Of a stretch of DNA of 64,000 nucleotides, positions 25,708 through 34,579 are shown piece after piece. A program made the translations under genes and the position numbers. The notes below the pieces were generated by a model. It made no database searches. It saw only the letters and a program-made list of their open reading frames with translations, and was not told where the DNA came from. Position 1 is the stretch's first letter. Every line of letters begins with the position of its first letter. The DNA is from CADCVT01 sp036389155 (GTDB lineage Bacteria; Actinomycetota; Thermoleophilia; Solirubrobacterales; Solirubrobacteraceae): contig DASVQN010000035.1 in NCBI GenBank assembly GCA_036389155.1, forward strand, positions 62,001-126,000, given 5' to 3'.

Positions 25708-26212
25708 CGCGTTGCTGATGCTCCCGGCCCCGGCGCTGGCGCAGGATCCGGCCGGGGCGTCTCCCAGCCCGTCGGTGGACCAGTACCGCGAGAGCGTACC
25801 GACGGCGGGCGGATCCAAGCCCTCGTTCCGCGGCGGCAAGGAGAAGAAGGCCGAGCTGCCGCCGGACGTCAAGCGCGACCTCGCCGGCCAGGCGGGCGCC
25901 GACGCGCAGGACCTCGAGGCCATCGCCACCGATCCCGGCCTCGGCGCGCCGGCCGACCCGGCGGGCGGTACCGGCGGCCAGAGCGGCGGCAAGAAGGGTG
26001 GCGACGGCACCGGAAAGCCCGCCGGCGCCGGCAACGGGCGCACGGGGTCCGGCGCGCCGCGCGCGGCCGACGAGCGCTCGGTCGTCCCGGCGGCGGCGCA
26101 GGCCGTCGGCAGCGGGTCGGACGGCATGGTGCTGCTCCTGCTCGGGCTCGGGGGGACGACGGCCGTCGTGGCCGCCCTCGCGTTCGCCCGCCGGCGCCCG
26201 CCGACCGCCTAG
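25694..26212 (+). CDS. Small secreted protein with C-terminal membrane anchor
   Basis: A 172-residue protein of unknown family. The start is a hydrophobic signal (TFIALLMLPAPALAQD), followed by a soluble part containing SVDQYRESVPTAGGSKPS and ELPPDVKRDLAGQAGADAQDLEAIAT. A Gly/Lys-rich linker comes next, and the protein ends with a TM (MVLLLLGLGGTTAVVAALAF) and a basic RRR tail. That is the layout of a cell-surface protein held by one C-terminal helix. I use GTG 25694; the frame is open to 25550, but those residues lack signal-peptide character. It shares its convergent stop CTAG with the following GT4 gene. Confidence 0.62.
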   Translation: MVTFIALLMLPAPALAQDPAGASPSPSVDQYRESVPTAGGSKPSFRGGKEKKAELPPDVKRDLAGQAGADAQDLEAIATDPGLGAPADPAGGTGGQSGGKKGGDGTGKPAGAGNGRTGSGAPRAADERSVVPAAAQAVGSGSDGMVLLLLGLGGTTAVVAALAFARRRPPTA

Positions 26213-27366
26213 CCGAGCGCGCGCTCGATCGCCGCGTCCCAGCGCGGCAGCTGGCGCTCCGGCGCGAACGTGGCCCGGACGTGGTCGCGGCCCGCCGCGA
26301 CCAGGCGGGCCGACAGCGCGGGATCCTCGAGCAGCGCGGCGATCGCCCGCGCCAGCTCGCCGGGCCGGTCGGGCGCGACCAGCAGGGCGTGGTGGCCGTC
26401 GCGCAGCACCTCGGGCACGGCGCCGACGTTCGTCGACACGACGGGCACGCCGGCCAGCAGCGCCTCGGTCGCCACGATCCCGAACGTCTCGGCGACGCGC
26501 GCGGGGTTGACCACGACGTCGGCGACGGCGAAGACGTCGGCCGGCCGCACGAACCCGGCGAAGTGCACGGCGTCCGGCACGCCCAGCTCGGCGGCGAGCG
26601 CGCGCAGCTCGGCCGCGTACGCGCGATCGACCTCGCGCGGCAGCGGGGTCCCGCCGATGACGAGGCGGGCGCCCGGGCGGTCGCGGCGCAGCTCGGCGAG
26701 CGCGCGGATCGCGTCGTCCTGGCCGCGGCCGCGGGCGATGTTGCCGATCGTCGCGATCACGGGGCCGCCGGCGGGGATCGCGCAGCGACGGCGCAGCGCG
26801 TCCGCGTCGCCGCCGCCGTCCGGCGCGACCGTCGGATAGGCGACCACGGCGCGCTCGGGGTGGCGGAGCTGCGCGGCGACGGCGTGCGAGCACGGCACCA
26901 CGACCGCGGCGAGACGCTCGTTCAGCCGCAGCGCGGACCGGCCCACCCGCGAGCGGAGGCGGTCGCCGACCGCACCCTGCCGGTACAGCTCGGCCGCGTA
27001 GACGATGAGCGGGCGCCGCCGGCGACGCGCGGCGAGCGCCAGCGCGGGGAGGGTCGTGGTGGCGACCACGACGAGGTCGGGGCGCTCGCGCCGCAGCAGC
27101 GCGTCGAAGCGGCCCGCGTCGCGCCGCAGCGTCGCCGCGGTGGCCGCGACGTCGCGCGGCCCGCGCGGCAGGGTGAGCGGCGTGTGCCCGGTCGCCACCG
27201 CGCGTCCGCGGTCGCCGAGCTCCTCCGAGACGCGCCCGAGCTCCGGCACCGCGACGACGACGTCGGTCCCCTGCGCGGCGAGGCGCTCGATCACCGGTTG
27301 CAGCGACCGCCACGGACCGCTCGGGTCCGCGAGGTGGATCGCCACGACGGCGCGGCGCGGCGCCAC
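26209..27366 (-). CDS. GT4-family glycosyltransferase
   Basis: A 385-residue GT-B protein. The N-terminal domain has VVAIHLADPSGPWRSLQPVIERL and PCSHAVAAQLR. The C-terminal domain has ATIGNIARGRGQDDAIRAL, GGTPLPREV and the donor-binding VVNPARVAETFGIVATEALLAGVPVVSTNVGAVPEVL, where EAxxxGxPV is the family motif. GT4 enzymes are retaining transferases using nucleotide sugars. GTG 27366 lies just after the stop of the upstream Wzz-like fusion gene and completes a three-gene transcript with it and the O-antigen ligase. Confidence 0.86.
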   Translation of the reverse strand: MAPRRAVVAIHLADPSGPWRSLQPVIERLAAQGTDVVVAVPELGRVSEELGDRGRAVATGHTPLTLPRGPRDVAATAATLRRDAGRFDALLRRERPDLVVVATTTLPALALAARRRRRPLIVYAAELYRQGAVGDRLRSRVGRSALRLNERLAAVVVPCSHAVAAQLRHPERAVVAYPTVAPDGGGDADALRRRCAIPAGGPVIATIGNIARGRGQDDAIRALAELRRDRPGARLVIGGTPLPREVDRAYAAELRALAAELGVPDAVHFAGFVRPADVFAVADVVVNPARVAETFGIVATEALLAGVPVVSTNVGAVPEVLRDGHHALLVAPDRPGELARAIAALLEDPALSARLVAAGRDHVRATFAPERQLPRWDAAIERALG

Positions 27367-27368
27367 CG

Positions 27369-29561
27369 CTAGAACCCTGCCCAGCCCTTCTTGCGCAGGT
27401 ACCGCAGCCAGGCGACGGTCTCCGGGTACGGCGACCACCTCGGGTGCCTGACGCAGGGATCGGACATCGAGCGGAGCGTCGCCTGACACGCCGAGACCGC
27501 CTCGAGCTCGCCGCCCTTCGTCCGCATCGCGTCGGTGCCGGAGCGCACGTTGACCAGGGCGGCGAGCAGGAGCGGCACCACCGCCGCCGCGAGCATCGCC
27601 CGCCGGGCGCGAGGGGCGATCGACGGCCGCGTGGCCAGCGCGTGGCGAGCGACCACGAGGGCGAGCGCCATGGCCGAGATCGCGAGCAGGCCGGCCACGG
27701 TGGAGTAGCGGCTGACCGCCACCTGGAGGACGTACCGCGAGATCCCCGTGATGACTCCGGTGCCGAGGGCGTAGAGCCCGATCCCGAGCCACGGCGCGCA
27801 CCGGTCGACCAGCGCCTCGTCGCGGCGGTTGCGGACGACGTACGCGCCCGCCGCCAGGAACGCCGCGATGAGCACGGCGCCCACGAGCTCGCCCGTCGCG
27901 TTGTTCACCCCGAGCGACCGGCCGAAGTACAGGAGCACGAACCGCACGAAGTCGACGGGCTCCGACAGGAACGACGACTTGGACGGGACGCCCTCGTCGC
28001 CGATCCAGCCGTCGAAGTACAGCGCGGGCACGACGATCGAGAGGGCGAGCCAGATGCGCCACGGCCGGCGCCGTACGAGCAGGACCGCGAGCCCCGCGGG
28101 CCAGACGAGCAGCCCGCTGCCGAGCGAGAACGTCGCCACGCACCCGCACACGGCGGCCGCCGCGAGCCCGAGCCTCGGCGCGCGGTCGATCGTGAAGGCG
28201 AGCGCCCAGACCGCGGCGAGGACGCCGAGGTTCGCGAGGAACCACTCGAGCTCCCACCCCCAGAGCCAGTTCTCCCATTGCACGGGGGAGAAGTAGACGA
28301 CCGACGCGACGATCGACGCGGCGAGGAAGGCCGTCCGGTCGAGCGTGCGGCGCATGATGCGCAGGATCACGCCGAACCCCGCGATCGCCACGGCGAAGTT
28401 GCGGTACATCTCGACCTTCAGGTTCCAGCCCGTCAGCAGCCCCGTCAGGAAGTCCGCCGCACGCGGGAACGCGGGGCGGTGCTCGTTGTGCTGGGCGAAG
28501 AAGTGGTGCAGGCTCAGCGTGCCGGTGTCGTGCGCCTGGAACACGGGGACCAGCGTCAGCTCGTCCCAGAACGGCACGTTCACCCCGTAGCGCACGACGA
28601 GCGCGAGCGTGAGCGCGGGCGTCGCCGCCAGCGCCGCGATCCAGGCAGCTCGCCACCACCAGCGCAGGCCGAGCGGCCTGCGGCCGAGCGGCTCGGGCCC
28701 GAGCGCCGGGGCGCCCGTGCGCCGCGGGCGCGGCGCCGGCTCCTCGACGACCCGCCGCAGCAGGCGGACCGTCTGTCCTCCGGGCGGCGCCAGCGTCATC
28801 GCGCCGACCCACAGCGCGACGAGCAGCAGCAGCCCGGCGAAGGCCGCCCAGAGGGGGCTGGGGCGCCCCGGCATGTCGCCCGGCAGCGCGGCCGCGACCT
28901 CGTCGGCCCACGTCTTCAGCGGCGGGCGGGTCGCGGGACCGGTGACCGCGACGCGCGGCGGAGTGGACGGGCCGAGCCGCACCAGCGCCCGGCGCTGGCG
29001 GTAGAGCTTGAGGCGCTCCGTCCGCTTGGGCCGTGGTCGCTTCGCAAGCCGTGCGTTGATGTCGGCGATCGTCTGGGTCCGCAGGAGGCCGGCGTGCCGC
29101 GCGGTCCCGTTGACGATCTCCCGGGCGACGTTCTCCGCGAGCTCCTGCGCCCGGTCGGGCGAGGAGTTGCGGACGGTCAGGACCATCGTGCCGTCGGGCG
29201 CGAACGTCGCGGTCGTCGCGCGCCGGTACTCGCTGGGCCCGGCGTCGGCGGTCGCCCGGAGACGCTGCTGCACGACCGGGACCGCGAGGAACCCCTCGTA
29301 GTAGCCCGGCGTGTACTGCGCGGCCAGCGGCCCCAGCGCCTGCGGCTTCATCGGGACCTGCGACGCGAACTGCGTCGTGCGCGACGCCGTGAAGACGGCG
29401 GGGAGCACGACGAGCACGAGCGCAGCGACGATCCACAGCACCCGGCGCTCGAGCCCCTCGGCCGCGACGCCGTCGCGGACCCATTGCGCGACGTCGCGCG
29501 CCCGCGCGTCGGCGACGGCGAGCGCGCGCCGGAGCGGGTCGGCCCGCTGCGTCGTCGTCAC
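27369..29561 (-). CDS. Wzz-like co-polymerase domain fused to a polytopic GT-C-like protein
   Basis: A 730-residue protein with two parts. Residues 1-255: a cytosolic start, TM (VLWIVAALVLVVLPAVFTAS), a periplasmic region with GFLAVPVVQQRLRA, then NSSPDRAQELAENVAREIVNGTA, a coiled helix and a second TM (AAFAGLLLLVALWVGAMTLAPPGG); this is the order of Wzz/chain-length proteins. Residues 300-730: about ten TM helices beginning RYGVNVPFWDELTLVPVF and HNEHRPAFPRAADF, a pattern of uncharacterised GT-C-like membrane proteins where the acidic residues of the first loop may be catalytic. GTG 29561 overlaps the ligase stop (GTGA). It may couple chain-length control to a lipid-linked sugar transfer; inferred. 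Confidence 0.72.
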   Translation of the reverse strand: MTTTQRADPLRRALAVADARARDVAQWVRDGVAAEGLERRVLWIVAALVLVVLPAVFTASRTTQFASQVPMKPQALGPLAAQYTPGYYEGFLAVPVVQQRLRATADAGPSEYRRATTATFAPDGTMVLTVRNSSPDRAQELAENVAREIVNGTARHAGLLRTQTIADINARLAKRPRPKRTERLKLYRQRRALVRLGPSTPPRVAVTGPATRPPLKTWADEVAAALPGDMPGRPSPLWAAFAGLLLLVALWVGAMTLAPPGGQTVRLLRRVVEEPAPRPRRTGAPALGPEPLGRRPLGLRWWWRAAWIAALAATPALTLALVVRYGVNVPFWDELTLVPVFQAHDTGTLSLHHFFAQHNEHRPAFPRAADFLTGLLTGWNLKVEMYRNFAVAIAGFGVILRIMRRTLDRTAFLAASIVASVVYFSPVQWENWLWGWELEWFLANLGVLAAVWALAFTIDRAPRLGLAAAAVCGCVATFSLGSGLLVWPAGLAVLLVRRRPWRIWLALSIVVPALYFDGWIGDEGVPSKSSFLSEPVDFVRFVLLYFGRSLGVNNATGELVGAVLIAAFLAAGAYVVRNRRDEALVDRCAPWLGIGLYALGTGVITGISRYVLQVAVSRYSTVAGLLAISAMALALVVARHALATRPSIAPRARRAMLAAAVVPLLLAALVNVRSGTDAMRTKGGELEAVSACQATLRSMSDPCVRHPRWSPYPETVAWLRYLRKKGWAGF

Positions 29562-31198
29562 GCGGCCACCTCGCGCGGGGGACGGAACGCGGCGGCGACG
29601 GCGAGCCCGAGCAGCGCCCACGCCACGGCCTTCCCCGGCTGCTCGACGTACTCGCCGGTGAAGCAGAGGCCGAGGAAGCCGGCGAACGCGGCGAGGGCGG
29701 TCACGCCCACCGCGCGCCACTCGTCGGTGCGCCGCGCGATGCGCTGCGTGAGCAGCGCCATGGCGCCCAGCAGCCCGGCGAGGAAGACCACCAGCCCCTC
29801 CACGCCCTGCTCCACGAGCACCTTCAGGTAGCTGTTGTCGGTCGTGACCAGCTGCCGGCGCACGTCCGCGCTCGCGCTTCCCACGGTCCCGATGCCGTAG
29901 CCCCACGGGCGGCGGGAGACGCGCTCCAGCTGCTCCTTCCACGTGTCCCAGCGCAGCTGGACGGACTCGTCCTGGCTCGGGTTGAGGACGCCGCGAGCGC
30001 GTGTCTCCAGCTTGTCGCTGCCGCGGCTCGTGAGCTGCAGGCCGCCGAACGTGACGCCGACCGTGGCGACGACGAGCAGCCCGGCGACGACCTTCCGCCG
30101 TGTCGAGACGTCGCCGGCGCCCACCAGCAGGATGAGGGCGAAGAGCAGCCCGGTGAGGATCCCGAACAGCGGCGAGCGGCCGTACGAGGCGATGATGGCG
30201 ATGATGGCCAGGCCCGCCGTCGCCCAGCCGAGGACGCGCACGCGCGGCATCAGGTAGCCGCCGACGAGGCCGGCCACGGCCACCGGCGTCAGGAAGCTGC
30301 CCATCCCGATCGAGCTCGAGAACGACCCGATCGCCCGCACCGCTCCGCCGTACACCGTGACCGAGCTGACGCTCACGGCGAAGTCGCGCTCGACCCAGGA
30401 GACGCCGAACACGACGCGGAAGGCGGCGTAGAGCGAGACGACCAGGCCGAGGCCGAGCGCGGCGCGCATCACCCGGCGCGGCGACCCGTGCCGCGCGGCG
30501 ACGATCGCGACCGCGACGGCGACCCCGGTGTACGCCTGGAAGACCCGGAACCCCTCGATGCCGCGGACGAGGCCGCCCAGCGGGATCTGCGCCACCGAGA
30601 GCGCGAGCCACGCGCCGAGGAGCGCCATCACGATGCGCTCGGCATCGGTCGCCTGCGCCCACAGCGCGCGGGGCGTGCGGAGCCGATCGCCGTACAGCAC
30701 GCCCGCGATCGCCCCGAACAGCGCCACGTCGATGGCGGCGGCGCCGAGCGAGCGGTAGTCGCCCAAGGGCCGGCGCTCGAGCGCGATGAGCAGCTTCACC
30801 GAGCCCTCGAAGCCCACCAGCAGCAGCGCCGCGCCCAGCGCCCACACCGGCGCGCGCCACGCCAGCACGAGGATCGCCGCGACGATCACCAGCAGGGCGC
30901 AGAGGGCCGGGGAGAGCGCCGCGGCGATCGCGACGGCGGCGATGGCGGCCAGCCCGGCCACGAGCGCCAGCGCCAGGAGCGCCCCGGCGGCGAGGCGGCG
31001 CACCGTCGCGAGCGGCCGCGCGAGGCGGTCGGGGTGCGCGTGCGCCCAGGCGCCCCCGCCGATGGCGGTCGCCAGCGCCAGGCCGAGCGGGGGCGCGGTC
31101 GCGACCAGCAGGGCGAGCACGACCGCGACCGCGACCCCCGCGGCCGCGGCGGCGGTGACGCGGGCGCGCGAGAGGCGGGACGGCGCGGGCGCTTGCAT
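29558..31198 (-). CDS. O-antigen ligase/polymerase family protein
   Basis: A 546-residue protein with about twelve TM helices. The periplasmic loop has RWDTWKEQLERVSRRPWGYGIGTVGS and later TTDNSYLKVLVEQGVEGLVVFL, the Wzy_C pattern. It would polymerise or ligate lipid-linked repeat units at the outer membrane face. ATG 31198 is preferred to an in-frame start 108 nt upstream because the first TM follows after about 12 residues. It is the first gene of a coupled transcript with the Wzz-like fusion and a GT4 enzyme, which fits a Wzx/Wzy-style assembly unit. Confidence 0.84.
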   Translation of the reverse strand: MQAPAPSRLSRARVTAAAAAGVAVAVVLALLVATAPPLGLALATAIGGGAWAHAHPDRLARPLATVRRLAAGALLALALVAGLAAIAAVAIAAALSPALCALLVIVAAILVLAWRAPVWALGAALLLVGFEGSVKLLIALERRPLGDYRSLGAAAIDVALFGAIAGVLYGDRLRTPRALWAQATDAERIVMALLGAWLALSVAQIPLGGLVRGIEGFRVFQAYTGVAVAVAIVAARHGSPRRVMRAALGLGLVVSLYAAFRVVFGVSWVERDFAVSVSSVTVYGGAVRAIGSFSSSIGMGSFLTPVAVAGLVGGYLMPRVRVLGWATAGLAIIAIIASYGRSPLFGILTGLLFALILLVGAGDVSTRRKVVAGLLVVATVGVTFGGLQLTSRGSDKLETRARGVLNPSQDESVQLRWDTWKEQLERVSRRPWGYGIGTVGSASADVRRQLVTTDNSYLKVLVEQGVEGLVVFLAGLLGAMALLTQRIARRTDEWRAVGVTALAAFAGFLGLCFTGEYVEQPGKAVAWALLGLAVAAAFRPPREVAA

Positions 31199-31233
31199 GG
31201 CGATGCGTTCAGGCTGAGCAGCACCGGACAAGA

Positions 31234-31259
31234 CGGCGCCCACCCTACTGAGGGCGCCG
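31234..31259. repeat. Inverted repeat in a divergent promoter region
   Basis: Eight-base perfect arms CGGCGCCC and GGGCGCCG are separated by ten bases. It lies in the 89-bp gap between the divergent ligase (31198) and GT2 (31288) genes. It may be an operator, though such GC-only arms arise easily by chance here. Confidence 0.3.
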
Positions 31260-31287
31260 GTGGCGCTCTGGTATCCATCCCGCCTCC

Positions 31288-32202
31288 ATGGGGCGCCCCC
31301 GGGCATCCGTCGTCATCGTGTCGTGGAACGCCGCGCGCGTCCTGGACGCCTGCCTGGCGAGCGTCGCGACGCAGGAGCTCGAGGGCGGGTTCGAGACGGT
31401 CGTCCTCGACAACGGCTCGACCGACGAGACGCACGCCGTCCTGGCGAAGCACGCCGGCCACATCCGGACGCTGCGCAACGAGGAGAACAAGCGCTACGCG
31501 GCCGCGAACAACCAGGCGGCGGCGGAGGCGAGCGGCGATGTCCTCCTCTTCTTGAACAACGACACCGAGATGCACGGCAGCGACACGCTGGCGACGATCG
31601 TCGAGGCGGTCGAGCGGCCCGGGGTCGGGGTCGTCGGGCCGCGCCTCGTGAATCCGGACGGGACGCTGCAGCCGTCGTGCGCGCCGTTCCCGGGCGTCGG
31701 CCGCGCGCTCCTGACCGCGGCCGGGCTCGTCCGCCTGCTGCCCGACCGCGCGCGCAGGCGCTCGGCCGCCGACCACTGGTCCCACGACGCCGCGGCCGAC
31801 GTCGACTGGATCATGGGCGCCGCGATCGCGGTGCCGGCGGAGCTGTTCCGGCGGCTGGGCGGCTTCTGGCCCACGATGTACGGGGAGGACGAGGACCTCG
31901 CCTACCGCGTGCGCCGGCTCGGCCTGCGGGTGCGCTACGAGCCCGCCGCCGAGGTGATGCACATCGGGCGCTTCTCCTCCGGGCAGCGCTGGGCCGCGCC
32001 GGAGCGGGCGGCGATCGTCGCCCGGGCCGAGGCGACGTTCCTGAGGACCCACTACGCGCCGGCGCGCGCCGCTGCGATCCGGTCGATCCGCGCGGGCGGG
32101 TACGCCGCGCGCGTGGTGGCGTACGCGCTCCTCGGCCGCCGCGACGCGGTGGCGCTGTATCGCGCCATGGCGCGCGCGATCCTCGCGCCCGAGGCGAACT
32201 AG
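31288..32202 (+). CDS. Family 2 glycosyltransferase
   Basis: A 304-residue GT2 protein. ASVVIVSWNAARVLDACLASV is followed by VVLDNGSTDET and VLLFLNNDTEM, the NND metal motif. VDWIMGAAIAVPAELFRRLGGF and MYGEDEDLAYRVRRLG supply the acceptor half with the conserved EDxDLxxR. This resembles rhamnosyltransferase-like enzymes of O-antigen clusters. No membrane anchor is evident. It shares a CTAG stop with the convergent membrane gene. Donor unknown. Confidence 0.86.
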   Translation: MGRPRASVVIVSWNAARVLDACLASVATQELEGGFETVVLDNGSTDETHAVLAKHAGHIRTLRNEENKRYAAANNQAAAEASGDVLLFLNNDTEMHGSDTLATIVEAVERPGVGVVGPRLVNPDGTLQPSCAPFPGVGRALLTAAGLVRLLPDRARRRSAADHWSHDAAADVDWIMGAAIAVPAELFRRLGGFWPTMYGEDEDLAYRVRRLGLRVRYEPAAEVMHIGRFSSGQRWAAPERAAIVARAEATFLRTHYAPARAAAIRSIRAGGYAARVVAYALLGRRDAVALYRAMARAILAPEAN

Positions 32203-33710
32203 CAGAGCACGAAGCGCCCGCCGCCCGTGATCGAGGCGACCCACGGGACGGGCGAGAAGCCGATCGGCGGGGCGATCACCACGCCCTCCCCGGGGCCGAG
32301 CGTCGCCACCGGCCGGCCGAACGCCTGGGCGAAGCGCCGCAGCCGGACGACGAGCGGGCGATCCGGCGCGGCGCGCACCGCGAGCCCGTAGGCGGGCGGC
32401 TGCAGCCTGGCCTGGACGGGCGCCGGCGACTCGCGCGCCACGAGGCAGGCGCCGCGGCGGCGCAGGAGCGGCGCGGCAGACCCGCTCACGGCGGCCGTCA
32501 GTCCCGGCCGCGGCGCCCGCGGGAGCGGGCTGCGGCGGACCGCCTCGAGCAGGAGCCGGTCCGCCTGGAAGCGGGCCGGCTCCGGCGCCGAGGCGAGCGC
32601 GGACGGCGGGAAGTCGGGCCGGCCGAGCTGGGCGAGCGTGTGCTGCCACCGGACCACGGTCAGCCCCGGCGCCCGCGGGTCGATGGCGGCGCCCTCCGGA
32701 AGTCGCGCCGGCGCCTCCTCCACCGCCGCCAGCTCCGCGACGAGCACCTGAGCGGCGGCCCGGCGTTCGTCGCCGTCGTCGACCAGGGCCGCCGCGTCGA
32801 CGCCCGCGGCGGCGGCGGCGACGACGAGCGCGGCCGCGAGCGTGCGGCGACCGAGCCGCACGGCGCGCGGCGCCTCGGCGATCAGCAAGACGAGGAGGAC
32901 GGCGGCCGGGTACCAGAAGCGGTCGCTGTCGAACCGCCCGTCGCGCTGGTGCGTCACGACGGTGACGACCGCGAACGCCGGCAGCGTCACGGCGAGCATC
33001 GCCAGCTGTGGGCTGACGTCGCCGCGGCGCCACAGCCACCATCCGGACGCCGCGAGCGCGGCCATGAGGACCGCGGCCCCCACGCCCACGTGGAGCGTCC
33101 GCTGCTCGCCCGCGTCGTACGCGAGGTACCAGGCGCCGTAGAGCGCCACCGGCAGCGCCGCGACCCACAGCCGGCGCCACCACGCGCCGCGCGCCAGGAG
33201 CGCCGCCGCGGCGCCGACCGCGAGCGGAAGGCCGAAGACCGAGCCCGCCAGCGCGACGATGAGCAGCGCGCAGGCGAGGACGTCGCGGCGCCGGTCGTCG
33301 CGCTCGAGCGCGAGCATGGCGCCCAGCCCCGCGATCACGGAGACCACGAGGCCGATCCGCGACGGGAACAGCAGGATCCCCGAGGCCGCGCCGAACAGGA
33401 CCAGCGGCGCGGTCAGCGCACCGGCGATCACCGGGCCCACCCGGCGCCGGGCGACGACGAACACGATGGTCAGGCACGCGAGGTGGGCGAGCACCATCGT
33501 CAGCCGGTACGGCCAGTACACGCCGGTGCCCGCGAGCGCGAGCAGCGCCTTGTAGACGAGCACCTCGACGATCACGAGGTCTGCGGCGTGCGGGCGCAGG
33601 AAGGCGTCGAGGTCGCCGCCGCGGCGCTCGAGCACCATCGTCCAGTCGTCGCCGAGGAAGTAGAGTCCGCGGCCGGCCCACATGAGGAGCGCGATCGCGA
33701 TCGCGGGCAC
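32199..33710 (-). CDS. GT-C-like polytopic membrane protein
   Basis: About 503 residues with roughly nine TM helices. The first loop holds YFLGDDWTMVLERRGG, an acidic pair after TM1 in the position of the catalytic Asp of GT-C transferases; HAADLVIVEVLVYKALLAL follows. The C-terminal 180 residues are soluble and would lie outside the membrane. GT-C proteins use polyprenyl-phosphate sugars. GTG 33710 is the first standard start. A CTG at 33779, overlapping the upstream stop as CTGA, would add 23 residues and a better N-terminal leader. It shares a CTAG stop with the GT2 gene. Confidence 0.65.
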   Translation of the reverse strand: MPAIAIALLMWAGRGLYFLGDDWTMVLERRGGDLDAFLRPHAADLVIVEVLVYKALLALAGTGVYWPYRLTMVLAHLACLTIVFVVARRRVGPVIAGALTAPLVLFGAASGILLFPSRIGLVVSVIAGLGAMLALERDDRRRDVLACALLIVALAGSVFGLPLAVGAAAALLARGAWWRRLWVAALPVALYGAWYLAYDAGEQRTLHVGVGAAVLMAALAASGWWLWRRGDVSPQLAMLAVTLPAFAVVTVVTHQRDGRFDSDRFWYPAAVLLVLLIAEAPRAVRLGRRTLAAALVVAAAAAGVDAAALVDDGDERRAAAQVLVAELAAVEEAPARLPEGAAIDPRAPGLTVVRWQHTLAQLGRPDFPPSALASAPEPARFQADRLLLEAVRRSPLPRAPRPGLTAAVSGSAAPLLRRRGACLVARESPAPVQARLQPPAYGLAVRAAPDRPLVVRLRRFAQAFGRPVATLGPGEGVVIAPPIGFSPVPWVASITGGGRFVLC

Positions 33711-33775
33711 GAGGATCGCGAACGCGGTCCCCCACGGCGGTGGCCGGCCGCGGATCCGCCATGTCGGCTCCCAGC

Positions 33776-34531
33776 TCAGCCCGGCAGCCTCGCGACGTGG
33801 ACGTCCTGGACGAAGTCGGGAACCGTCCCGCCGGCCACGAACGCCACCGGCTCGAGCCCGGCGAACAGCCGGTCGCGCACGTGGCGCGGCGGGTGGTAGG
33901 CGGCGCACGCGTTGAGCCCCTCGGCGCTCGCGCGGCGGACGACGGGGCTGCCGGCGTCGTAGCGGCTGCGCTCGCGGTCGCCGAGCGCGTCCCGGTACCC
34001 GTCGCCGTGCGTGGTCACGAGCAGCAGCCCGCCGGGCCGCAGGATGCGCGTCAGCTCCTCCACCCACCGCTCGGCGAGCGGCTCGGTGAGGTGCGTGAGG
34101 ACCGAGATCGCGTACACCAGCCCGAAGCGGTCGTCGGCGTACGGCGTCGGCGGCTCCAGCGCGTTGACGCGCGCCTCCATGAACGGGAGGTTCTCGCGGC
34201 ACCACGCGACCAGCTCCGGGTTGTAGTCGCAGCCGTGCAGGTCGAGCCCGAGCGCTGCCCAGCGCCGCGCGACGCGCCCGCAGCCGCAGCCGAAGTCGAG
34301 CACCGGCGCGGCGTCCTCGATCCGCGTCCCGGCCTCGGCGAGCGCGGCGCCGATCGCGGTGGCGGCGGCCTGCGAGTCGCGCAGGAAGCCCTCCGGCCGC
34401 GCATGGCCGTCGACGAGCACGCGCAGGCGCGCCGGCGGCAGCGGGAGGCCGTCGGTCGCGACGGCGTCCTCGGGCTCGCCGCCGGCGCGCGCGGCGACGA
34501 GCCGCTCGCGCAGCCGGGCGGCGACGGTCAT
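33776..34531 (-). CDS. Class I SAM methyltransferase
   Basis: A 251-residue protein. VLDFGCGCGRVARRWAAL is motif I, HGCDYNPELVAWC gives the acidic residue after strand 2, FGLVYAISVLTHLTE is the strand-4 region, and ILRPGGLLLVTTHG is post-motif II. The fold matches Methyltransf_11/25-type enzymes. An O- or N-methylation of a sugar in the surface polymer is likely from context but unproven. ATG 34531 is preferred over an upstream start at 34561. It is followed by the GT-C-like gene in the same transcript. Confidence 0.8.
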   Translation of the reverse strand: MTVAARLRERLVAARAGGEPEDAVATDGLPLPPARLRVLVDGHARPEGFLRDSQAAATAIGAALAEAGTRIEDAAPVLDFGCGCGRVARRWAALGLDLHGCDYNPELVAWCRENLPFMEARVNALEPPTPYADDRFGLVYAISVLTHLTEPLAERWVEELTRILRPGGLLLVTTHGDGYRDALGDRERSRYDAGSPVVRRASAEGLNACAAYHPPRHVRDRLFAGLEPVAFVAGGTVPDFVQDVHVARLPG

Positions 34532-34579
34532 CGGAGTGAGGCAGCCGGTCACCGCGCGCACCGTAACCGAACCCTCGCG

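Noticed and set aside
21376..27372. Plus-strand open frame of about 2,000 codons
   Set aside because: It runs through several confirmed genes on both strands and shows only Arg/Gly/Ala/Asp shadow composition.
30886..33762. Long minus-strand frame beginning MADPRPATAVGD
   Set aside because: It overlaps the GT-C-like gene and the plus-strand GT2 gene in another frame and has shadow composition.
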